From an uncultured Oscillospiraceae bacterium (GTDB lineage Bacteria; Bacillota; Clostridia; Oscillospirales; Oscillospiraceae): a stretch of 5,377 bases of DNA. Where the stretch lies: assembly GCA_934622035.1 (NCBI GenBank), contig CAKTVG010000052.1, forward strand, positions 1-5,377, read 5' to 3'. The notes under the pieces are model-generated. The model had not been told where the DNA came from, did no database searches, and worked only from the letters and a program-made list of their open reading frames with translations. Below are positions 1-5,368 of the stretch, piece after piece. How positions within the stretch are numbered: position 1 is the stretch's first letter; the number at the start of each line of letters is the position of its first letter. Position numbers and translations under genes: made by a program.

Positions 1-294
1 GAGCTGTCCGCGATGCAGCAGGCGGTCGGCGGCCTGATCGAGGTGGTCAGGAACGGCGACGGCACGCTCCTCGTCTGTAACGAGGAGGGCAAGCTGCTCG
101 GCATGGAGGGCAACCGGCGCATTCCGGGCGACGTGCTTGCCGGGCCGTTTTTCGTCGTGGGCGATGCAGGCGAAACCTTCCGCTCGCTCACGGAGGAGGA
201 ACTGGAGCACTATAAAAAGCGCTTTGCGGAGATCGAGGACATCTCGCCGCAGGAGGTGCAGGCGGCGACCGGGTTCTTTTTCTGTGCTATGTAA
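1..294 (+). CDS. DUF3846-type ICE accessory protein, 3' part only
   Basis: The frame is open from base 1 and ends with TAA at 292-294, so the 5' end of the gene lies outside the window. The visible 97 residues start ELSAMQQAVGGLIEVV and continue with CNEEGKLLGMEGNRR and then a GDVLAGPFFVVGDAG stretch. This pattern (a 'LQ..VGG.IE.V' segment, then 'NEEGK' and a 'GD..G...V' strand) is what I know from the DUF3846 family, small cytoplasmic proteins of unknown function common in Clostridia ICEs and phages. The C-terminal part after the core is charged (TEEELEHYKKRF) and helical-looking, ending in an unusual hydrophobic FFFCAM. An in-frame ATG at position 13 is not a likely start, because the family motif begins before it. 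The family call comes from sequence pattern only; the role in the element is unknown. Confidence 0.75.
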   Translation, partial: ELSAMQQAVGGLIEVVRNGDGTLLVCNEEGKLLGMEGNRRIPGDVLAGPFFVVGDAGETFRSLTEEELEHYKKRFAEIEDISPQEVQAATGFFFCAM

Positions 295-302
295 AATATC
301 TC

Positions 303-330
303 TGGACTTTTCGTGTTTCTACGGTATGAT
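303..330 (+). promoter_or_regulatory. Weak candidate sigma-A promoter before the lipoprotein gene
   Basis: TGGACT at 303-308 (four of six matches to TTGACA) and TATGAT at 325-330 (five of six to TATAAT) are 16 bases apart in the short gap after the DUF3846 gene. Transcription would start near 337, immediately before the AGGAGG at 338-343, leaving a very short leader. That tight geometry and the weak -35 make this only a candidate. Confidence 0.25.
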
Positions 331-337
331 GGAAGAA

Positions 338-343
338 AGGAGG
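338..343 (+). promoter_or_regulatory. Ribosome binding site of the lipoprotein gene
   Basis: A perfect AGGAGG lies 8 bases before the ATG at 352. It decides the start: the frame is open further up to a GTG at 313, but that codon has no such site, and the signal peptide begins at 352. Confidence 0.85.
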
Positions 344-351
344 GCTGCCCA

Positions 352-936
352 ATGAAACGAAAAATTGCAGTTTTCCTGCTCTGCCTGCTGCTATGCGGCT
401 GCACGGCAGTGCAGGACGAAACACGAGCGCCGGAAATGCGGCAGGAGAGACAAACGGAACCGTCAAAGACGCCCACAACGCACGAGCCGCAGCACACCAA
501 TCCCAATCCGGAGGCCACGGAGCCGCAAGCCGAAACGGAATCGCAGACGTCCACTTCGCCGCCAGTGCCAACCCAACCATCGTCCACATTACCATCTACG
601 GCGGAGCCAACCGAACCTGTACCGTCTACTGAGCCGACTGAAACGGATACTCCGACTGAGTCGCCGACGGAACCGCCCACTGAGCCAGCCTTTGACATTG
701 ACGCATGGGTGAGCTTTGCAAGGGAGTATGCAGTCGGCCTCGGTCTGGTGCTTGACAGCGCGGCCACGTCCTGCTGGGACAATCCCATCCTCGCCAGTGC
801 CCAGAGCCGGTATCTGGAACGCGACCTGAAAGGCGTACTTGAGGATTACGCCAGCGCGCCGGACATCTCGCAGGTGTGGATCTGGCCGGAGCTTCGCCCG
901 GACGGACGCTATGACATTTATATCGGATATGCGTAA
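352..936 (+). CDS. Small lipoprotein with Pro/Thr-rich linker and conserved-looking C-terminal domain
   Basis: A protein of 194 residues. Residues 1-17 form a short lipoprotein signal peptide: basic MKRK, a Leu-rich core, then a lipobox-like LLCGC with Cys17 as the probable lipidated residue; Cys at -2 is unusual. Residues about 35-112 are a low-complexity Pro/Thr/Glu/Ser linker, which would carry the C-terminal domain away from the membrane. Residues 113-194 form a compact domain with FDIDAW, GLVLDSAATSCWDNPI, YLERDL and a final strand pair VWIW...YDIYIGYA. I recall similar C-terminal domains in lipoproteins of Clostridia ICEs, but know no established function. The gene sits between the DUF3846 gene and the adhesin and is followed 13 bases later by an intrinsic terminator. 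A role at the donor or recipient surface (T4SS assembly, or entry exclusion as played by small lipoproteins in other systems) is inference only. The lipoprotein call is fairly sure, the function open. Confidence 0.85.
   Translation: MKRKIAVFLLCLLLCGCTAVQDETRAPEMRQERQTEPSKTPTTHEPQHTNPNPEATEPQAETESQTSTSPPVPTQPSSTLPSTAEPTEPVPSTEPTETDTPTESPTEPPTEPAFDIDAWVSFAREYAVGLGLVLDSAATSCWDNPILASAQSRYLERDLKGVLEDYASAPDISQVWIWPELRPDGRYDIYIGYA
454..687 (+). repeat. Low-complexity Pro/Thr/Glu/Ser linker coding region
   Basis: Residues about 35-112 of the lipoprotein are almost wholly P, T, E, S and Q, with recurring TEP, PTE and PSTEPTE units. The DNA is only loosely repetitive, because different codons are used for the same residues; this suggests an old linker rather than a recent tandem expansion. 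Such linkers typically span the Gram-positive cell wall. Confidence 0.75.
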
Positions 937-949
937 CAAAATCAACCTG

Positions 950-980
950 AGGAACACACCGATTGGTGTGTTCCTTTTTT
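950..980 (+). terminator. Strong intrinsic terminator or attenuator between lipoprotein and adhesin genes
   Basis: AGGAACACACC (950-960) and GGTGTGTTCCT (965-975) form a perfect 11-bp stem with a GATT loop, followed by a T-run covering 975-980. It starts 13 bases after the lipoprotein stop, and its T-run ends six bases before the adhesin's ribosome binding site. The reverse strand has no T-tract after the stem, so it acts on + strand transcription only. There is no room for a promoter between it and the next gene. Confidence 0.9.
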
Positions 981-986
981 GCAATG

Positions 987-992
987 AGGAGG
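987..992 (+). promoter_or_regulatory. Ribosome binding site of the adhesin gene
   Basis: AGGAGG (in GAGGAGGT) lies 5 bases before the ATG at 998 and fixes that start. The frame stays open upstream into the lipoprotein gene, but the signal peptide begins exactly at 998 and the upstream extension would run through the terminator. Confidence 0.9.
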
Positions 993-997
993 TACAC

Positions 998-3223
998 ATG
1001 AAAACAAATCTCTGGAAAAGAGCGGCGGCGCTGCTGCTCGCGCTCGTGCTCTGCTTCGCCTGCGTCGGGACGGCTTCTGCCGCCGAGGACGTGAGCGGCA
1101 AGGTCTATCTCATCTCCTACCCGCGCGACGGGGACGAAAACTACCACACGGGAAGCTGGGGCCACGATGCGCTGTACTTCCGCCACGGCTGGAAGCTCTC
1201 CGCGTCGGACTATCTCGACGTGCGCGCCATCGGGTCATACGACGCCAACATCTGCTACTGCATCGAACCCGGCGTAATTCAAAACACCGGCGACGCCTTC
1301 TCCCGCATGGGCGAGGATTTCTGGGAAAACATGCCGGACTTCAACGACCTTATGACGCCCCAGCAGATGAAGCGCCATATCGGGCGCATCATGACCTACG
1401 GCTACACCGGCGGCATCAGCACGCAGTGGCGCAGCCAGAATGCAGGCGGCGACAAGCTCGCGCAGGCTTACGCGACGCAGCTTCTCATCTGGGAAACCGT
1501 CACCGGGGAGCGGGATGCGGATTTCCGGTATGTCGCGCCGACGGACGCGGACGCGGTGCGCGAGGTCATCCGCGATACGCATCCGCTGCGGGAGAAGATT
1601 TTTTCGTATTATGATTCCATCGTATCAAATGTGCAGAAGCATACGAAGGTGCCATCCTTCTGCGCGAAAAACCTTCGCGAGGCGCGGACGGTCACGCTGG
1701 AGTGGAACGGCAGAGCATACTCCACAGTATTGACGGACGAAAACGGCGTGCTCGAAAATTACACGTTCACAGCAGACGACCCCGACGTGCAGTGTACGAT
1801 TGCAGGAAACCGTCTGGTTCTTACAGCAGAAAATGCGCCAACCGCACCGGTCACGCTGACGGCAGAAAAGAAAAATTCTTCGAGATGCGGCGTTATCACG
1901 TGGACGGACGGCCAGTTCGGCATTGGCAGCGGACTTCAGGATCTGGTGACGTATGCGGAAACGGTGAATGACCCGGTGGTCGGCTACCTCAAGGTCGAGG
2001 CAGGGCAAGGCTCCGTCAAAATCGTCAAGACCTCCGAGGACGGCAAGATCGCCGGAATTTCCTTCACGGTCACGGGCGACAATTTCAATGAAACCGCGAC
2101 GACCGACGCAAACGGCGAGCTGCAACTGGAGAATCTCGTGCCCGGTGAGTACACCGTGACGGAGAGTGCCGCAGCGTTCTACGAGCCGCAGCAACCGCAG
2201 ACCGTCACGGTAAAGGCGGGACAAACCGCCGAGGTGTTCTTTTCCAACCAGCTCAAGCGCGGCGCGCTGGAGGTGACCAAAACGGCGGAGGACGGTTTTG
2301 TGCAGGGCGTGACCTTCCGGCTGTCCGGCACGGCGGACTGCGGACAGCCCGTGGACGAGTACGCCGAGACGGATGAAAACGGCCTTGTAGTGTTCGAAAA
2401 TATTCCCGTTGGATCAAATTACACCTTGGAGGAAGCTGGCACGCCGGAACGGTATATCGTGCCTGTTCCTGTGTGTATAAAAATCGCATGGAACGAGGTC
2501 ACAAAGCAGACGATAGAAAACCGCCTCGTCCGCGGCGGCATCCGTGGAATCAAGGTGGATGAAACGGGAAAGCCGCTTCCCGGCGCGGTGTTCGGGCTGT
2601 TCGCAGAGGGGACGACGGAGTTTGTGGAGAATGCCGCCTTTGCGGTTGCAGAATCCTCCGAGGATGGCAGCTTCTCCTTTGAGAACATTCCCTACGGCGT
2701 GTGGCTCGTGAGAGAGCTTGCGTCTCCGGCGGGATATGTGCTATCGGACGAGATCTTCGAGGTGCAGATCAATGAGAATGGTGCCGTAATCGAACTTGGA
2801 AATCTGGAGAACAAGCCTATCATCGGCGAGCTGGAACTCACAAAGCTGGACGTTTCCACCGGCAAGCCTCTGCCGAATGCGGGCTTCCGCATCAAGGATG
2901 CGGAGGGCAATACCGTCGTCGAGGGCTACACGGACGAGAACGGCATTGTCCGATTCACGCTTGGCTATGGCGAATACACCTACGAGGAATTCTCCGCGCC
3001 GGAGGGCTATCTGCTCGACACCACGCCGCACGCTTTTGCAATCACCGAGGACGGACAGATCGTCAAGGCCGAGATGACCAATGAGAGAGTTCCCACACCG
3101 GAGATTCCGCAGACCGACGACAGCTCCAGCCTCACACTCTGGCTTGGTCTGGGCGGCATTGCCCTCGGTGCTCTCGCAGCCTGCGGAATTCTTTATTTCA
3201 AACGCAAAAAGGATGGAAAATGA
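998..3223 (+). CDS. Cell-wall-anchored adhesin with thioester (TQXA) domain and four CnaB-like domains
   Basis: A surface protein of 741 residues. The signal peptide covers 1-28 (basic start, Leu/Ala core, TASA cleavage site). Residues about 30-215 form a thioester domain: YCIEPG with Cys88 and TQLLIW with Gln161 are the expected Cys-Gln pair, which in this family makes a reactive internal thioester able to bond covalently to host or partner-cell surfaces. Residues about 216-337 look like a beta-rich spacer. Four CnaB-like domains follow (about 338-419, 422-512, 513-608, 610-698), each with a Lys, Glu and Asn in the positions of an intramolecular isopeptide bond: K344/E389/N417, K428/E479/N508, K519/E573/N605, K616/E664/N695. 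The C-terminus has IPQTD (703-707), a membrane segment (about 711-734) and the tail KRKKDGK. ICEs of this type usually carry such an adhesin at the head of the transfer genes, presumably to stabilise mating pairs; that role is inference. The sorting motif has Asp instead of Gly (see findings). Confidence 0.93.
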   Translation: MKTNLWKRAAALLLALVLCFACVGTASAAEDVSGKVYLISYPRDGDENYHTGSWGHDALYFRHGWKLSASDYLDVRAIGSYDANICYCIEPGVIQNTGDAFSRMGEDFWENMPDFNDLMTPQQMKRHIGRIMTYGYTGGISTQWRSQNAGGDKLAQAYATQLLIWETVTGERDADFRYVAPTDADAVREVIRDTHPLREKIFSYYDSIVSNVQKHTKVPSFCAKNLREARTVTLEWNGRAYSTVLTDENGVLENYTFTADDPDVQCTIAGNRLVLTAENAPTAPVTLTAEKKNSSRCGVITWTDGQFGIGSGLQDLVTYAETVNDPVVGYLKVEAGQGSVKIVKTSEDGKIAGISFTVTGDNFNETATTDANGELQLENLVPGEYTVTESAAAFYEPQQPQTVTVKAGQTAEVFFSNQLKRGALEVTKTAEDGFVQGVTFRLSGTADCGQPVDEYAETDENGLVVFENIPVGSNYTLEEAGTPERYIVPVPVCIKIAWNEVTKQTIENRLVRGGIRGIKVDETGKPLPGAVFGLFAEGTTEFVENAAFAVAESSEDGSFSFENIPYGVWLVRELASPAGYVLSDEIFEVQINENGAVIELGNLENKPIIGELELTKLDVSTGKPLPNAGFRIKDAEGNTVVEGYTDENGIVRFTLGYGEYTYEEFSAPEGYLLDTTPHAFAITEDGQIVKAEMTNERVPTPEIPQTDDSSSLTLWLGLGGIALGALAACGILYFKRKKDGK
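1259..1492 (+). other. Thioester-forming residues of the adhesin (Cys88 to TQLLIW)
   Basis: The Cys88 codon is at 1259-1261 in YCIEPG and the Gln161 codon at 1478-1480 in TQLLIW, which ends at 1492. The two motifs stand in the order and at the approximate distance expected for the TQXA family. A second Cys (Cys86, codon 1253-1255) is close by, but Cys88 fits the aromatic-Cys-Ile-acidic pattern better. Confidence 0.8.
2009..3091 (+). repeat. Four tandem CnaB-like domains in the adhesin
   Basis: Each of the four units of about 80-95 residues starts with a beta strand containing a Lys (VKIVKT, LEVTKT, IRGIKV, LELTKL), followed in units 1-3 or in part by a G..F segment, has a central turn of the DENG/DANG/EDGS kind, then a Y/W-x-x-x-E strand and a final strand ending in Asn. 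They are diverged in sequence, so they are protein-level rather than DNA-level repeats. In this family the Lys-Asn isopeptide bonds stiffen a stalk holding the thioester head away from the wall. Confidence 0.85.
3104..3220 (+). other. Adhesin C-terminal sorting signal with IPQTD motif
   Basis: The signal codes for IPQTD (3104-3118), a short polar stretch, a hydrophobic segment rich in Leu, Gly and Ala, and the basic tail KRKKDGK. This is the tripartite layout of a sortase substrate. The fifth motif position is Asp (GAC, 3116-3118) where sortase substrates normally have Gly. No sortase gene is in the window. Confidence 0.8.
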
Positions 3224-3235
3224 AAGGATGGTATC

Positions 3236-3568
3236 ATGAATCGAAAAATCTTCCGAATTACACTGTGCGTTCTTCTCGCTGCAATGCTCCTCGCCGCTTT
3301 CGCCCTGCCCGCCCTCGCCGCAGGAGATGTGTCCGGCGCCATCGAAAGCACGTGGAACGAAGCAAAAACGCAGATTCAAAATGTCGTCAATCACGTTGTT
3401 TTCCCCGTCATTGATATGATTTTGGCGATTCTGTTTTTTGTCAAGGTTGCAACCGCGTATTTTGACTACAGAAAGCATGGACAATTTGAATTTGCCGCGC
3501 CCTGCATCCTGTTCGCCTGCCTCATTTTCACCCTGACTGCGCCGCTGTACCTCTGGTCCATCCTGTGA
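3236..3568 (+). CDS. Small secreted/membrane protein of the ICE transfer region (DUF3852-like)
   Basis: A protein of 110 residues starting 12 bases after the adhesin stop, with AGGA at 3225-3228 as ribosome binding site. A signal peptide (1-28, basic start, hydrophobic core, ALPALA then AG) is followed by a short polar, possibly amphipathic stretch (30-52), a hydrophobic segment (about 53-74), a charged loop YFDYRKHGQFEF and a second hydrophobic segment (about 87-108). I associate this layout and position with DUF3852, a family of unknown function in Tn1549-like ICEs; the name is from memory. The architecture, a cleaved signal peptide plus two membrane segments joined by a short basic loop, is also that of VirB2/TrbC pilins, and it stands directly before VirB6-like and VirB3-like genes. 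A pilin-like or channel role is therefore possible but unproven. Confidence 0.82.
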   Translation: MNRKIFRITLCVLLAAMLLAAFALPALAAGDVSGAIESTWNEAKTQIQNVVNHVVFPVIDMILAILFFVKVATAYFDYRKHGQFEFAAPCILFACLIFTLTAPLYLWSIL

Positions 3569-3572
3569 GGTG
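3567..3572 (+). promoter_or_regulatory. Ribosome binding site deciding the TrbL/VirB6-like start
   Basis: GAGGTG overlaps the stop codon of the previous gene and lies 6 bases before the ATG at 3579. A GTG at 3570 is in frame but lies inside this site, so the ATG is preferred. The overlap with the upstream stop suggests translational coupling. Confidence 0.7.
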
Positions 3573-3578
3573 CGCGCC

Positions 3579-4484
3579 ATGTTCAGTTGGCTGGGTGACA
3601 TTCTTGGAACGCTGGGCGAGAGCATTTCCAGCGTCATTTTTGACACCATGCTCCGCTGGTTCTACGACACAATTTACGGTGCGGCAGCCGCATTTCTGGC
3701 GCAGGTCGGCAGCCTCGGCACCGAGATTTTCGACCTGGATTGGGTACAGGCCTTCGTGCGGCTGTTCGGCCTGCTCGCGTGGGCGCTGTACGCCACCGGC
3801 GTGGTCGTGGCGGTGTTCGACGTGGCCATCGAGTACCAGACCGGCAGGGCAAACCTCAAAACGACCGCGCTGAATGTTTTAAAGGGCTTCTTCGCCTGCT
3901 CTCTCATTGGAGAGCTGCCTATTGCGCTGTATAAATTCTGTATCACGCTGCAAGGCTCGTTTCTGAACGGCATTGTGCCGCTCTTTTCCGGCAGCGCTAG
4001 GGAAACGCTGGCCGAGACCGGCACGGGCGTGCTCGTCGGCAGCTTTTTCGCGGGGAACATCAGCTCGCAGATCGGGCTGGTGCATCTGCTGTGCCTGACC
4101 GCGTTCCTCTATTGTTTTGTCAAATTGTTCTTTGCGAACATCAAGCGCGGCGGCATTTTATTGACGCAGATTGCGGTCGGCAGCCTGTATCTTTTCAGCG
4201 TGCCGCGCGGCTACACGGATGGGTTCAATCAGTGGATGCGGCAGGTCGTGGCGCTGTGCCTGACGGCGTTTTTGCAGACGACGCTGCTGTACGTCGGCCT
4301 GCTGACCTTCCGGGCGAATATGTTCCTCGGCCTCGGTATTATGCTGGCGGCAAGCGAGGTGCCGCGCATCGCGCAGCAGTTCGGGCTTGACACCTCGGTC
4401 AAGGTCAACATGATGTCCGTCGTCCACGCGACCACCACCGCTGTCAACCTGACCCGCAGCGTCGCCAAAGCGGCGGGAAAGTGA
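3579..4484 (+). CDS. TrbL/VirB6-like conjugal transfer membrane protein
   Basis: A protein of 301 residues with several hydrophobic segments, at about 61-84, 98-122, 163-185, 191-208, 222-243 and 246-258, separated by short loops. Motif-like stretches are RGYTDGFNQWMRQ (210-222) and EVPRIAQQFGLDTS (260-273), which I know from the VirB6/TrbL-type proteins of Tn1549-like elements (a family sometimes listed as DUF6045). The N-terminal 50 residues are amphipathic and precede the first clear membrane span; the C-terminal 40 residues are polar. VirB6-type proteins form part of the inner-membrane channel of type IV secretion systems and contact the VirB3 and VirB4 components, whose likely homologues follow directly here. 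The gene begins 10 bases after the previous stop and ends 15 bases before the next start. The membrane-channel assignment is fairly sure; the exact family name is less so. Confidence 0.85.
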   Translation: MFSWLGDILGTLGESISSVIFDTMLRWFYDTIYGAAAAFLAQVGSLGTEIFDLDWVQAFVRLFGLLAWALYATGVVVAVFDVAIEYQTGRANLKTTALNVLKGFFACSLIGELPIALYKFCITLQGSFLNGIVPLFSGSARETLAETGTGVLVGSFFAGNISSQIGLVHLLCLTAFLYCFVKLFFANIKRGGILLTQIAVGSLYLFSVPRGYTDGFNQWMRQVVALCLTAFLQTTLLYVGLLTFRANMFLGLGIMLAASEVPRIAQQFGLDTSVKVNMMSVVHATTTAVNLTRSVAKAAGK

Positions 4485-4499
4485 GGAAAAGAGGAAGAA

Positions 4500-4760
4500 A
4501 TGGCCCAATATTTATACCCGCAGAATCTCAAGGCCACGGCGAATCTGTGGCTCTGGGGGCTGCGGGATTTTATGATTCTGGGCGTGGCAGCGCTGCTGTC
4601 CATCGTCCTTCTGGTGCGGCTGCGGATGGCCGTGTCGCTGGCGCTGACGCTGTGCTTTGGATTTTTGACAATCCGCTTGGAGGACAGCACGGTGCTGGAT
4701 TTTCTGATTCATGCGGTACGGTTTTTCCTCAGCACACAACAATACTTTGAGTGGAAGTGA
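4500..4760 (+). CDS. PrgI family (VirB3-like) conjugal transfer protein
   Basis: A protein of 86 residues with GAGGAAG (4491-4497) just before its ATG. It has a short N-terminal cytoplasmic part (MAQYLYPQNLKATANLW), two close membrane segments (about 24-39 and 42-59) divided by the basic LVRLRM, and a C-terminal part ending in FLSTQQYFEWK. Size, double-hairpin membrane topology and the aromatic 'QQYFEW' end agree with PrgI-type proteins, the Gram-positive counterpart of VirB3, which sits beside the VirB4 ATPase in the inner membrane. The position between a VirB6-like gene and a VirB4-like partner supports this. Its stop codon overlaps the ATG of the next gene (TGATG), pointing to coupled translation. 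Confidence 0.87.
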   Translation: MAQYLYPQNLKATANLWLWGLRDFMILGVAALLSIVLLVRLRMAVSLALTLCFGFLTIRLEDSTVLDFLIHAVRFFLSTQQYFEWK

Positions 4761-5368
4761 TGAAAATGAAGTTCAAAAACCGGCGCTCCGTGCAGGAGCT
4801 GCTCGGCCTGCGCGGCTTCACGCGCTACGGTCTTTCCACGGCGCAGGGAGAGCTGCTGTTTTTTCAGGTCGCGCCGACGAACATCTCGGTACTCTCGCAG
4901 GCGAACATTGCAATCAAGATTCGCCACCTCATGATGGTGCTTTCCGCCCTGCCGGACTTGGAAATTACCTGCACGGACGCCTCCGAATGCTTTGACGGAA
5001 ACAAGGCGTATCTGTCCGCGCGGTTGGAGGATGAGCCAAACGCCAAGGTGCGCCGTCTGTTTCAAAAGGACATTGCCGCGCTGGACGAGCTGCAATCGGA
5101 GATGTCCACGGCGCGGCAGTTTCTGTTCACTGCGCGCTGCAAGAACCTCAAGCCGGAGCAGGTATTTCAAAAGGCCAACGCAGTGGAAAAGCGGATTTCC
5201 GAGCAGGGCTTCGAAGTACACCGGATGAAAAAGCCGGAGATCAAGCGGTTTCTGGCGCTGTATTTCGAGACGAGCCAATACGGAGAGACCCTGCCGGACA
5301 TTGACGGCGCGCAGTATTTCGACGAAATTTACGACAATGATAAACCGGATGATGAAATACTCTTTTGA
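4760..5368 (+). CDS. Stand-alone protein resembling the N-terminal domain of VirB4/TrbE ATPases
   Basis: A protein of 202 residues, mostly soluble, with no signal peptide. It carries FTRYGLSTAQGELLFFQVAP near residues 20-39, then NISVLSQANIAIKIRHLMMVL, a LEITCTDASECFDGNK segment, a charged helix with LFQKDIAALDELQ, ARQFLFTARC and late FEVHRMKKPEIKRFLALYFE. This order matches the N-terminal CagE/TrbE/VirB4 region as I know it from Tn1549-like ICEs, where it is encoded separately just before the ATPase gene. There is no Walker A (GxxxxGK[ST]), so it is not itself an ATPase. The start is taken as the ATG at 4760, overlapping the previous stop (TGATG). The ATG at 4766 is equally possible, since GGAAG at 4753-4757 is 8 bases before it; an in-frame GTG at 4751 is less likely. 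It would partner VirB4 and the PrgI-like protein at the membrane; that role is inferred. Confidence 0.82.
   Translation: MKMKFKNRRSVQELLGLRGFTRYGLSTAQGELLFFQVAPTNISVLSQANIAIKIRHLMMVLSALPDLEITCTDASECFDGNKAYLSARLEDEPNAKVRRLFQKDIAALDELQSEMSTARQFLFTARCKNLKPEQVFQKANAVEKRISEQGFEVHRMKKPEIKRFLALYFETSQYGETLPDIDGAQYFDEIYDNDKPDDEILF

Noticed and set aside
245..278. CGCCGC (245-250) and GCGGCG (262-267) followed by a T-rich stretch, as a possible terminator.
   Set aside because: The six-pair stem has an 11-base loop, the T-run is not adjacent to the stem, and all of it lies inside the DUF3846 coding sequence.
365..712. An Arg-rich open frame of 115 codons on the + strand within the lipoprotein gene.
   Set aside because: It is the out-of-frame reading of the Pro/Thr-rich linker, whose codons give Arg and Pro in that frame; the lipoprotein frame has the ribosome binding site and signal peptide.
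873..960. GGTGTG at 873-878 could pair with CACACC at 955-960 and act as an antiterminator arm.
   Set aside because: Only six pairs form against eleven in the terminator, and the upstream arm lies in translated sequence. It is too weak to claim as an attenuation switch.
839..997. The adhesin frame is open upstream to position 839, which would add 53 residues to its N-terminus.
   Set aside because: The extension overlaps the lipoprotein gene, runs through the terminator hairpin and would bury the clear signal peptide that starts at 998 behind a perfect AGGAGG.
2741..3649. A 302-codon open frame on the - strand.
   Set aside because: It lies opposite the well-supported adhesin and DUF3852-like genes. 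Long antisense frames are expected here from GC-rich codon use, and the product resembles no family I know.
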